From: Sedimentisphaerales bacterium
GTDB lineage: Bacteria > Planctomycetota > Phycisphaerae > Sedimentisphaerales > SM23-30
Length of the DNA: 7,716 bases
Reading direction: 5' to 3'
Assembly (NCBI GenBank): GCA_030634605.1
Contig: DAOWAK010000048.1
Location: forward strand, 1 to 7,716
Shown here piece after piece: positions 1 through 6,129 of this stretch. The translations under genes were made by a program, and so were the position numbers. The notes below the pieces were generated by a model, which saw only the letters and a program-made list of their open reading frames with translations, was not told the origin of the DNA and ran no database searches. Within the stretch, counting starts at the first letter, position 1, and every line of letters begins with the position of its first letter.

Positions 1-1
1 G

Positions 2-901
2 GTGGCGGCGGAAGAAGGGCTGCAGGAGCAAACGCACCGGCACGCTTACATGCTGAGCCTGTTGGGGATTAAGCAACTACTGGTGGTGGTTAATAAGATG
101 GACCTGGTTGAGTTCAGTCAGGAACGGTTCGAGCAGATCAAGACGGATATCACCAAACGGCTGAATGAATTTGAGTTGGAACCGCTGATGGTGATTCCGA
201 TTGCGGCGAACCTGGGCGATAATGTTGCCAAGAAGACGGTGAAGATGCCCTGGTACGAGGGGATGACGCTGCTGGAAGGGCTGGATGAATTACAGCCGGC
301 GCCGTCGGTGGCGGAGAATATGCTGCGTTTTCCGGTGCAGGATGTTTATGAACAGGACGGCGAGAAGATTCTGGTGGGGCGGGTGGCATCGGGCACCGTC
401 AAGAGCGGCCAGGACATTATGTTTCATCCGCTGGGCAAAACGGCTACGGTGGATTATGTTAAAACGCTGGAAGGCAAGCAGGAAAAGGCAGAAGCGGGCC
501 TGTCGATTGGCATCGTGTTGAAAGAAAAGGGTGCGATGCAGGGGCTCAAACGCGGTGAAGTCGCCTGTGATTTGAGTCCGTCACCGCGGGTGAGCAACAC
601 GGTTAACGCGACAGTGTTCTGGATGAGTGGCGAGCCGTTGAAAAAAGGCGAAACGCTGGACCTGAAATGCGCTACCCAGCAGGTTAGATGTAAGGTTAAG
701 AAGATCAGCGAGCGGATGAATTCTTCGACGCTGGAGATTCTGGCCGACGATGCTGATGAGCTGCTCGATACCGAAGTTGCCAAGCTGACACTCAAAGCGG
801 ACGGCTGCCTCTGCATGGATCCGTTTGAAGAGGTGGCGGAGATGGGCCGATTCGTGCTGATACGCGACACCGATACCGTTGCCGGTGGCGTGGTGCACTG
901 A
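2..901 (+). CDS. cysN: Sulfate adenylyltransferase subunit 1 (CysN), C-terminal part
   Basis: GTPase subunit of ATP sulfurylase. In the family, GTP hydrolysis drives formation of adenosine 5'-phosphosulfate from ATP and sulfate by the CysD partner, the first step of sulfate activation in the cytoplasm. Visible are the QEQTHRHAYMLSLLGI segment typical of CysN, the G4 motif NKMD (visible residues 31-34), a G5-like IPIAANLGDNV, the MPWYEGMTLLE stretch shared with E. coli CysN, then the two beta-barrel domains (about 100-190 and 195-299). The P-loop, switch I and DxPGH motifs lie before the window, so roughly 110 residues are missing and base 2 is not the real start. The protein stops at ...AGGVVH with TGA, so no APS kinase (CysC) domain is fused as in NodQ. 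EF-Tu or SelB are excluded by the CysN-specific segments. cysD would be expected upstream but is not visible. Confidence 0.9.
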   Translation: MAAEEGLQEQTHRHAYMLSLLGIKQLLVVVNKMDLVEFSQERFEQIKTDITKRLNEFELEPLMVIPIAANLGDNVAKKTVKMPWYEGMTLLEGLDELQPAPSVAENMLRFPVQDVYEQDGEKILVGRVASGTVKSGQDIMFHPLGKTATVDYVKTLEGKQEKAEAGLSIGIVLKEKGAMQGLKRGEVACDLSPSPRVSNTVNATVFWMSGEPLKKGETLDLKCATQQVRCKVKKISERMNSSTLEILADDADELLDTEVAKLTLKADGCLCMDPFEEVAEMGRFVLIRDTDTVAGGVVH

Positions 902-925
902 TCCATTCTAACAAAATAAGAAAAT

Positions 926-965
926 GCCTCATTCAGCCTGTGCGGTTGGATGGGGCTTTTTTTTT
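926..965 (+). terminator. Rho-independent terminator after cysN, possibly bidirectional
   Basis: A 13-bp stem (926-938 with 944-956, three G-T wobbles) closes a 5-base loop TGTGC and is followed by nine T (957-965). It lies 24 bases past the cysN stop. On the other strand the stem is followed by an ATTTTCTTATTTT-like T-rich stretch, so it may also end the convergent mtnA transcript. Confidence 0.9.
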
Positions 966-988
966 CTGGGGGATAATCGGACGGGCGA

Positions 989-2041
989 TTATTTACAAAG
1001 CATCTTCCGGATGGAGTTTGTGGTTGGGTGATCGATCAAGCCGCGATCAGTGATGATTCCGGCGAGGTATTTTGCCGGTGTAACGTCGAAAGCGGGATTG
1101 TACACCTGAACATCTTCCGGGGCGACGGGTTGGGAACCAAAGTTAATCACTTCCTGTCGGTCACGCTGTTCGATGGGTATCTGGCTGCCATCAGGAAGCG
1201 ACAGATCAAACGTGCTCGATGGGGCGGCGATATAAAACGGGATATCGTGTGCCGCCGCCAGCACAGCAACGCTGTAAGTGCCGATCTTGTTGGCGGCGTC
1301 GCCGTTGGCAGCGATTCGGTCCGCACCGGTAATGACCAGGTCGATTTCCCCGCGGCTCATCAGGTGGCCGACCATGTTGTCGCATATGAGAGTTACGTCG
1401 ATCCCCGCCTGCATCAGTTCCCAGGTCGTAAGACGTGCCCCCTGCAGCAGCGGCCGGGTTTCGTCGGCAAAGACGCGGAACTTTCTGCCTTGTTCGTGAG
1501 CGGTGAACATCACCGCCAGGGCTGTGCCAAATTCGGCCGTTGCCAGTCCACCCGCGTTGCAATGGGTCAACACGGTGGAACCATCCTTGATCAATCCTGC
1601 TCCGTGTTTGCCGATTGCCCGGCACATGGCGGCGTCTTCGTCACGAATCGCCTGGGCTTCGTCGAGCAGTTTTTGCTTTAGCTGAGCGGTGGTTTCGGCG
1701 TTGTTGTTTTGGGTAACTTTGAGCATCCGTTCCAGAGCCCAGAACAGATTCACCGCGGTGGGGCGACTGCCGGCGAGGTAATCGGAGAGTTGCTGCAACT
1801 TCTGCTGTGCCTGGTCCAGCGATGCATCATCATCAATCTGCTGTATTCCCAGCACCAGTCCGAATGCCGCGGCGATCCCGATGGCTGGGGCACCGCGCAC
1901 CCGCAGCACCTTGATGGCTTCCCACATGGCCTCGACGTCCCGCACAGCCAGCACTTCGCACCGCTGCGGGAGCAGTGTCTGGTCGATCAGACGCACGTGC
2001 CCGTCGATCCCGCCGGTCCATTCAATGGTTTTGATATTCAT
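989..2041 (-). CDS. mtnA: S-methyl-5-thioribose-1-phosphate isomerase (MtnA)
   Basis: Isomerises methylthioribose-1-phosphate to methylthioribulose-1-phosphate in methionine salvage, in the cytoplasm; the fold is that of eIF2B alpha/beta/delta. Motifs, numbered from the ATG at 2041: RGAPAIGIAAAFG from residue 49, SRPTAVNLFWALERM (about 92-106), THCNAGGLAT with the catalytic cysteine at 161, ADETRPLLQGARLT, and ITGADRIAANGD with the catalytic aspartate at 241. These match Cys160 and Asp240 of the B. subtilis enzyme. The length of 350 residues is normal. A TTG at 2053 would add four residues (MKPI). The ATG is preferred because the family starts with M-x-x-KTIEW; neither start has a clear Shine-Dalgarno site. 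The upstream SANT gene ends 23 bases before it, so translation may depend on coupling or leaderless-type initiation. No other salvage gene (mtnN, mtnK, mtnP) is present in the window. Related ribose-1,5-bisphosphate isomerases are less likely given the motif set. Confidence 0.95.
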   Translation of the reverse strand: MNIKTIEWTGGIDGHVRLIDQTLLPQRCEVLAVRDVEAMWEAIKVLRVRGAPAIGIAAAFGLVLGIQQIDDDASLDQAQQKLQQLSDYLAGSRPTAVNLFWALERMLKVTQNNNAETTAQLKQKLLDEAQAIRDEDAAMCRAIGKHGAGLIKDGSTVLTHCNAGGLATAEFGTALAVMFTAHEQGRKFRVFADETRPLLQGARLTTWELMQAGIDVTLICDNMVGHLMSRGEIDLVITGADRIAANGDAANKIGTYSVAVLAAAHDIPFYIAAPSSTFDLSLPDGSQIPIEQRDRQEVINFGSQPVAPEDVQVYNPAFDVTPAKYLAGIITDRGLIDHPTTNSIRKMLCK

Positions 2042-2064
2042 AATGGGTTTCAATTTGCGATGTG

Positions 2065-2841
2065 TTATTTCAGAAGAGTCTGACTGAGTCTTAGTCGTCG
2101 GCCTTTGGCTCGGACGGATTCCACGGGGCGACCAATGATTTCGGCAATTTCTTCGTAGGTGTGGGTCAGGTAGTGTTTCTTCAGGAGTCTGACTTCCTTT
2201 TCGGTCCAGAGCGTTAGCCGACTAATCCCCAGTTTCATTGCCCGGCTCTTGATGGCGGATGCCGAGCGGTCCATTTTTTTCGCTACCTGGGCGGCGGTCA
2301 ATCTACCGTAATGTCGCCGAATTATGTTATCTTCATTTTTCGTCCAACTGCTGCGGTTACCGGTCAGTTCGAGTTTAACTGCCATGGCGCTGACCGATGC
2401 CGTTGAGCGGTCCATCTTTTCGGCTATCTGGCGATAAGTCATTTTGTGATAAGATTTTTCCAGAAAATCAATCTCTCTGGGTTTCCAGTTGCGTCCGGAG
2501 AACCGCACCACTTTCTTTAGCCCTAATTCGGCTGCCTTGGTGGTAAGGGCAGCTTCGGTTCGCTTGAGTTTTTTGGCTAGGTATTTGTTAGGGTTTTGGG
2601 GGTAAAGATTTTTGAGCATTTTGATTTCATCTTTACTCCAGGCGTTGGGGCTTGTCGGTCGGGGCGGTCGATAACCGCCGGCGTAATCTTTGGTCAGGCC
2701 AAGTTTACGAGCCTTTCGGCGAATTGACTCCATTGTGCGCCCAAACCTCTTAGCCAAAACCCGACTATGCTTTAACGGATAAAGCTCGATGAGTTGTTCT
2801 GTCTCCCGCTCAGTCCAACTAAGGTTTTCTCTTGATTTCAT
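2065..2841 (-). CDS. Five-repeat SANT/Myb-like DNA-binding protein, paralogue A
   Basis: A 258-residue basic protein made almost entirely of five tandem modules of about 46-59 residues. Each starts with Trp and follows W-(S/T/K)-x-x-E-x-x-x-L/I-x-x-x-Y, then (L/I/V)A-(K/E)-K-x-x-R-(S/T)-x-x-(S/A)-(I/V/L)-x-x-x-A-x-x-L-x-L/I. The module tryptophans are at residues 9, 68, 119, 166 and 212. This is the three-helix SANT/Myb-like helix-turn-helix seen in many bacterial and phage DNA-binding proteins. No catalytic, ligand or membrane segment is seen. I infer a cytoplasmic DNA-binding protein, possibly spanning a long or repeated site; its target is unknown. The start is the ATG at 2841 (MKSRENLSW), because paralogue B starts MKSREKFSW and has the same length; a TTG at 2853 would add only MGTV. 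It lies between paralogue B (128 bases upstream) and mtnA (23 bases downstream). It is AT-richer than mtnA. Confidence 0.85.
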   Translation of the reverse strand: MKSRENLSWTERETEQLIELYPLKHSRVLAKRFGRTMESIRRKARKLGLTKDYAGGYRPPRPTSPNAWSKDEIKMLKNLYPQNPNKYLAKKLKRTEAALTTKAAELGLKKVVRFSGRNWKPREIDFLEKSYHKMTYRQIAEKMDRSTASVSAMAVKLELTGNRSSWTKNEDNIIRRHYGRLTAAQVAKKMDRSASAIKSRAMKLGISRLTLWTEKEVRLLKKHYLTHTYEEIAEIIGRPVESVRAKGRRLRLSQTLLK

Positions 2842-2902
2842 GACTGTACCCAATTTTGTAAAAAAATATCACATGTTTCAAAATATTTATATTAAAAGAC
2901 AA

Positions 2903-2963
2903 TCCCAAACCTCTAGGTTTTGCGTTATCAGTATCAAAAATACCGTTTTCTCAGGTTTTGGGA
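2903..2963 (-). repeat. Inverted repeat between the two SANT genes, possible attenuator or terminator
   Basis: TCCCAAACCT (2903-2912) is the reverse complement of AGGTTTTGGGA (2953-2963) with one extra base. A shorter competing hairpin, AAACC-TCTA-GGTTT, occupies 2907-2920. Read on the minus strand, the larger stem is followed by TTGTCTTTTAATA, so it could partially end transcription of paralogue B before paralogue A. The 40-base loop is long for a classical terminator. The rest of 2842-2969 is AT-rich and holds no gene. Confidence 0.35.
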
Positions 2964-2969
2964 CAGGTT

Positions 2970-3746
2970 CTACAATAAAGTCTGGCTAAGTTCTAATTGC
3001 CTGCTTTTGGCTACGACTGAATACCTAGAGCGTCCGATGATTTCGGCGAGCTCTTCATAAGTGTGGGTCAGATAGTGTTTTTTCAGGAGTTTGGCTTCCT
3101 TTTTTGTCCAAAGGTTTATACGGTAAACGCCTAATCTCTTAGCTCGCCCTTTGACAGCCGTAGCTGTCCGATCCAGTTTTTCCGCTACCTGGGCAGCAGT
3201 TAGCTTGCCGTAATAACGCCGAATGACGTTGTCTTCTTTTTTTGTCCAGTACTTACCGGCTTCAAAGGTGATTCCCAGCTGGATTGCCTTGCCGACGACC
3301 GACCCGACCGATCGGCCTATCTTTTCGGCTATCTGGGGATAAGTCATTTTGTTATAAGATTTTTTCAGAAAATTAACTTCTTTGGTTTTCCATTTAGGTC
3401 CGAAGAATCGCCCTGCTTTCCTTAGTCTTAAATGTTCTGCCTTGGAGGCAACGGACCTTACTGCTCGCCCAATTTTTTGGGCAATATATTTGTTAGAGTG
3501 GTGCGGGTAAAGTTTTTTGAGTTTTTCAATATCATTTTTGCTCCAGACGTAAAGGCGGGGGCCGCGTGGTAGTCGATCTTTGTTGGCGTAAACTTTTTTC
3601 AGGTTCAGTGTGCGGGCCTTTCCTCTGATTGCCTGGAGTGTGCGGCTAAACTTCTTAGCCAAATCCTTGTTACGATTTGACGGATAAAGCTTGATAAGTT
3701 GTTCTGTCTCCCGGTCACTCCAGCTAAATTTTTCTCTGGATTTCAT
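2970..3746 (-). CDS. Five-repeat SANT/Myb-like DNA-binding protein, paralogue B
   Basis: A 258-residue, lysine-rich paralogue of the protein at 2065-2841, with the same five SANT/Myb-like modules in the same order (module tryptophans at 9, 68, 119, 167 and 213). A hand count gives somewhat over half of aligned residues identical. Identity peaks in the LLKKHYLTHTYEE segment of module 5, LTAAQVA of module 4 and the KSY-x-KMTY segment of module 3. Each module of B matches the same-numbered module of A best, so the five-module protein existed before the gene duplicated. The start is ATG at 3746; the upstream bases hold only a weak GGGA, not a strong Shine-Dalgarno site. It begins 50 bases after purE in the same direction, so co-transcription is possible. 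Base composition is AT-richer than purE or mtnA, by eye around 40-45% GC in sampled lines. Function is inferred as DNA binding only. Confidence 0.85.
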   Translation of the reverse strand: MKSREKFSWSDRETEQLIKLYPSNRNKDLAKKFSRTLQAIRGKARTLNLKKVYANKDRLPRGPRLYVWSKNDIEKLKKLYPHHSNKYIAQKIGRAVRSVASKAEHLRLRKAGRFFGPKWKTKEVNFLKKSYNKMTYPQIAEKIGRSVGSVVGKAIQLGITFEAGKYWTKKEDNVIRRYYGKLTAAQVAEKLDRTATAVKGRAKRLGVYRINLWTKKEAKLLKKHYLTHTYEELAEIIGRSRYSVVAKSRQLELSQTLL

Positions 3747-3796
3747 GGCGGCATCCCATTTTTTCTGCCAACTATCACTCGTTTAAAACATTCCAA

Positions 3797-4315
3797 TTAA
3801 TCCAGGCTTAAATTCGCCTGTAGCTTCTCATTTTTCTGCTTGGCCTTTTCCGCCAGTTCAATCTGATACTGCCTTCTTTTCTGGGCCAGGCTTTCATCAG
3901 CTGTTGCCATAATTTCCACCGCCAGCAGTGCTGCGTTGCGTGCGCCAGCCGATCCGATACCAACGGTCGCCACCGGAATTCCCGGAGGCATCTGCACCGT
4001 CGAGAGCAGTGCGTCGATACCCTGCAACGCGCCCGATGCCATCGGCACACCAATCACCGGCAACGTCGAATGAGCCGCGACTACCCCGGCCAGGTGCGCC
4101 GCCATGCCTGCTGCGGCGATAATCACCTGCAAGCCGCGTTCGCGGGCGGTCTTGGCGTATTGCGCGGTCTCTTCCGGCGTGCGGTGGGCGCTCAAAATTC
4201 GAACCTCAAAGGCCACTCCGAAATCCTTTAAGGTTTCCGCGCAGCCTTTCATCGCCGGCCAGTCGCTGTCACTGCCCATGATTATCCCAACTTTCACAGC
4301 TTCGGTTTCTGCCAT
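3797..4315 (-). CDS. purE: N5-carboxyaminoimidazole ribonucleotide mutase (PurE)
   Basis: Catalyses the mutase step from N5-CAIR to CAIR in de novo purine synthesis, as a cytoplasmic homo-octamer in the family. Class I PurE motifs are intact: GIIMGSDSDWP (residues 10-20), ILSAHRTPE with the active-site His at 44, AAAGMAAHLAGVVAA, PVIGVP, and the LLSTVQMPPGIPVATVGIG stretch with GAGARNAA-like ending. Length is 172 residues from the ATG at 4315, normal for the family. This start is chosen over a GTG at 4333 because an AGGGAG Shine-Dalgarno sequence lies 8 bases before it. PurK, the usual partner, is not in the window. Downstream in the same direction, 50 bases away, is SANT paralogue B; upstream and divergent is uvrC. 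The C-terminal tail (AEKAKQKNEKLQ) is lysine-rich and helical, a mild extension. Confidence 0.95.
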   Translation of the reverse strand: MAETEAVKVGIIMGSDSDWPAMKGCAETLKDFGVAFEVRILSAHRTPEETAQYAKTARERGLQVIIAAAGMAAHLAGVVAAHSTLPVIGVPMASGALQGIDALLSTVQMPPGIPVATVGIGSAGARNAALLAVEIMATADESLAQKRRQYQIELAEKAKQKNEKLQANLSLD

Positions 4316-4323
4316 GTCATATA

Positions 4324-4329
4324 CTCCCT
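4324..4329 (-). promoter_or_regulatory. Shine-Dalgarno site of purE
   Basis: AGGGAG on the minus strand, 8 bases before the ATG at 4315. It falls inside the longer GTG-started reading frame and so decides the start. It is the clearest ribosome binding site in the window. Confidence 0.75.
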
Positions 4330-4371
4330 GCACTTCAGCCCCCTGCTATAAAGTTCCGCCGCCAGCCATTC

Positions 4372-4394
4372 GTTGACCGAACCTGACGGTCAAC
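4372..4394. promoter_or_regulatory. Inverted repeat over the uvrC -35 element, candidate operator
   Basis: GTTGACCG (4372-4379) and CGGTCAAC (4387-4394) are perfect 8-bp arms separated by AACCTGA. The left arm contains the uvrC -35 hexamer and the right arm ends two bases before the -10. A dimeric repressor bound here would block uvrC and, from the same site, could affect divergent purE. It does not match the E. coli (CTGT-N8-ACAG) or B. subtilis (GAAC-N4-GTTC) LexA boxes. Confidence 0.5.
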
Positions 4395-4401
4395 CTATAA
4401 T
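4373..4401 (+). promoter_or_regulatory. Sigma-70 type promoter of uvrC
   Basis: TTGACC (4373-4378), a 17-base spacer and a perfect TATAAT (4396-4401). The predicted first transcribed base is about 4408, at the ATGATG start codons (4406 and 4409), so the message would be leaderless. No Shine-Dalgarno sequence lies between promoter and start, which agrees with this. Confidence 0.75.
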
Positions 4402-4405
4402 ACGA

Positions 4406-5740
4406 ATGATGGCTGCCCAAGAAAACGAAAGACTACTGCATATTCGCGCACAAATCAAGGAATTCCCCCAGGCCCCGGGTGTGTACCTCATGAAGGACGC
4501 TGACCAGCGGGTGCTCTATGTCGGCAAAGCCAAGAGCCTGCGTGAACGGGTGGCGAGTTATTTTCAGCCCGGAGCCGATCTGCTGACCAGTCGCGGGCCA
4601 AAAATCGTCGAATTGGCGGAAAAAGTCACCGACGTCAGCGTCCTGGAATGCGAAACCGAGGTGGATGCCATTTTGCAGGAATCGCGACTGATCAAGGACA
4701 TTCAGCCGCCCTACAATTCCCGGCAGATGGACGACAAGACCTTTCCCTATCTGGAAATCACCAGCCGCGATGATTTCCCCGGGGTTTACGTTACCCGCCA
4801 GCCGCGTAAAAACAGCAAGCTTTTCGGCCCTTTCACCAGTGCCGGGGACCTGCGCCGGGTGGTTCAGATTCTCCAGCGGGTTTTTCGCTTTCGCACGTGC
4901 AAACTCGAAATCCATTTCGATGATGATAAGCGTCGTTTCTTTCGCCCCTGCATCCTCTTCGATATCAAACAATGTACCGGCCCCTGCGCCGACCGCATCG
5001 ACAAGGAAAGTTATCGCCGGGACATCAAGCGTTTTCAGCGTTTTCTGGAATCCAAGCGTTCGGTCGTCCTCAAGCAGCTGCAACAGGAGATGGACCAGTT
5101 TTCCGCCGCCCAGAATTACGAACAAGCCGCCCGGTGCCGCGATGAAATTTCCGCGTTGAAAAGTTTGGCCGATCGTGGCCGGGTTGATGAACACGTTCAG
5201 CCCGAACTTTTCCAGATCGATCCCGGCCAGGGTCTGGAAAAACTCGAACAACTGCTCAACTGCCCTAACGAAATCCGCATTATCGAAGGCGTGGACATCG
5301 CCCACATTCAAGGCTCCGAAGCAGTGGGTGCCCTGGTCTGCTTCATTGACGGCCGCCCCTTCAAGCAAGGCTACCGACGATTCCGCATCAGAGAAGTCAG
5401 CGGGATTGACGATTACGCCATGATTGCCGAGGTGCTCCGCCGCCGGTACCACCGAGCCGGTAAAAGTGAAGAAATCTTTCCCGACCTGATTCTAATCGAC
5501 GGCGGCCTGGGCCAACTCAACGCCGCCCGTGACGCTTTTCGGCAGATGCCCTGTAAACCGCCGATTCTGATGTCTCTTGCCAAAAAGGAAGAAACACTTT
5601 TCCTGCTCGGAGAATCCGACCCCATCAGCCTTAAACGCCACGATCCCGCCCTGCGCCTGCTCCAGTCGGTCCGGGACGAATCCCACCGTTTCGCCCAGCA
5701 CTACTTCAATATCCTCCGGCAAAAGAAAACCTTCAATTAA
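4406..5740 (+). CDS. uvrC: Excinuclease ABC subunit C (UvrC), short form without the helix-hairpin-helix domain
   Basis: Dual-incision nuclease of nucleotide excision repair, acting with UvrA and UvrB on damaged DNA. Residues from ATG 4406: GIY-YIG nuclease for the 3' cut (PGVYLMKD at 24, LYVGKAKSLRERV at 37, metal-ligand Glu near 92); four cysteines (165, 182, 190, 194) in the RPC-x7-C-x3-C context that binds an iron-sulfur cluster in UvrC; a UVR motif for UvrB contact (about 220-255); and an RNase H-like nuclease for the 5' cut with EGVDIAH (Asp 297), LILIDGGLGQ (Asp 365), LAKKEE and RDESHRFA (His 427). The protein stops 17 residues after that His, where E. coli UvrC (610 residues) continues into two helix-hairpin-helix motifs. 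No remnant of them is readable downstream, so this is a short form rather than a frameshift. The TTG at 4373 is rejected because it is inside the -35 box. Confidence 0.93.
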   Translation: MMAAQENERLLHIRAQIKEFPQAPGVYLMKDADQRVLYVGKAKSLRERVASYFQPGADLLTSRGPKIVELAEKVTDVSVLECETEVDAILQESRLIKDIQPPYNSRQMDDKTFPYLEITSRDDFPGVYVTRQPRKNSKLFGPFTSAGDLRRVVQILQRVFRFRTCKLEIHFDDDKRRFFRPCILFDIKQCTGPCADRIDKESYRRDIKRFQRFLESKRSVVLKQLQQEMDQFSAAQNYEQAARCRDEISALKSLADRGRVDEHVQPELFQIDPGQGLEKLEQLLNCPNEIRIIEGVDIAHIQGSEAVGALVCFIDGRPFKQGYRRFRIREVSGIDDYAMIAEVLRRRYHRAGKSEEIFPDLILIDGGLGQLNAARDAFRQMPCKPPILMSLAKKEETLFLLGESDPISLKRHDPALRLLQSVRDESHRFAQHYFNILRQKKTFN

Positions 5741-5775
5741 ATAGTACGGGATTTTTTACCTGGTTTGAGTAATTG

Positions 5776-6045
5776 TTAGTCAGTAGTTTTTCCCAGGTAC
5801 TCGACAATTTCCTCCACCTGAACATCCACAGTACGCAACAAATTGTTGCATCGGGCGAGAGTTTCGTTTATCAGCGATTCTTCTCTTTCGACCATCAGTG
5901 CCAGTGCTTTGTCGATCAGTTCACAGGCACATTTGCCTTGACTTAATCGGTCAGGTTCGGAGCAGGTGAAAACCTCCCTGCCCTTCCTGACTGTTTTGCT
6001 CTGGCCTTGTTTTGCTTTGCCGGACATTTCACACCAACTTAGCAT
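5776..6045 (-). CDS. Small cysteine-containing protein of unknown function
   Basis: An 89-residue protein that I do not recognise. The first 30 residues are basic and polar (SGKAKQGQSKTVRKG). Then comes FTCSEPDRLSQGKCACELIDK with three cysteines (Cys 28, 38 and 40). Residues from about 41 to the end look helical and acidic (ALALMVEREESLINETL, VDVQVEEIVEYLG), possibly an amphipathic coiled coil, with another Cys near 66. There is no signal peptide or membrane segment. A GGTGA ribosome binding site 6 bases before the ATG at 6045, and a promoter-like pair just upstream, support a real gene; an in-frame ATG at 6027 is a weaker start. It converges on uvrC with 35 bases between the stops. The cysteine cluster could bind metal, but this is a guess. 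Confidence 0.6.
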   Translation of the reverse strand: MLSWCEMSGKAKQGQSKTVRKGREVFTCSEPDRLSQGKCACELIDKALALMVEREESLINETLARCNNLLRTVDVQVEEIVEYLGKTTD

Positions 6046-6051
6046 AAAAAA

Positions 6052-6089
6052 TCACCGATCATTTTAGGAATACCGCCACCAGGTGTCCC
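6052..6089 (-). promoter_or_regulatory. Promoter and ribosome binding site of the small gene
   Basis: On the minus strand, GGGACA (6084-6089), a 17-base spacer and TAAAAT (6061-6066), followed by GGTGA (6052-6056) 6 bases before the ATG at 6045. The -35 matches consensus at 4 of 6 positions and the -10 at 5 of 6. The leader would be only about 14 bases. Confidence 0.45.
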
Positions 6090-6129
6090 GGCTCAAGTTG
6101 AATCCCAACAATCTTTTGGCGGCACTTAT

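Noticed and set aside
1028..1681. A 217-codon open frame on the plus strand inside mtnA
   Set aside because: Antisense shadow of mtnA with no family resemblance and no promoter or ribosome site.
2842..2853. TTG at 2853 as the start of SANT paralogue A
   Set aside because: Paralogue B begins at the equivalent of ATG 2841 (MKSRE), and the extra MGTV has no counterpart.
4373..4405. TTG at 4373 as the uvrC start
   Set aside because: The codon is part of the -35 hexamer, upstream of the predicted transcription start.
4433..5452. A 339-codon open frame on the minus strand inside uvrC
   Set aside because: It is antisense to a well-matched uvrC, has no recognisable domains and reflects the codon bias of the real gene.
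5757..5799. Inverted repeat TACCTGG/CCAGGTA between uvrC and the small gene as a terminator
   Set aside because: The 29-base loop is long and neither strand has a T-run after the stem.
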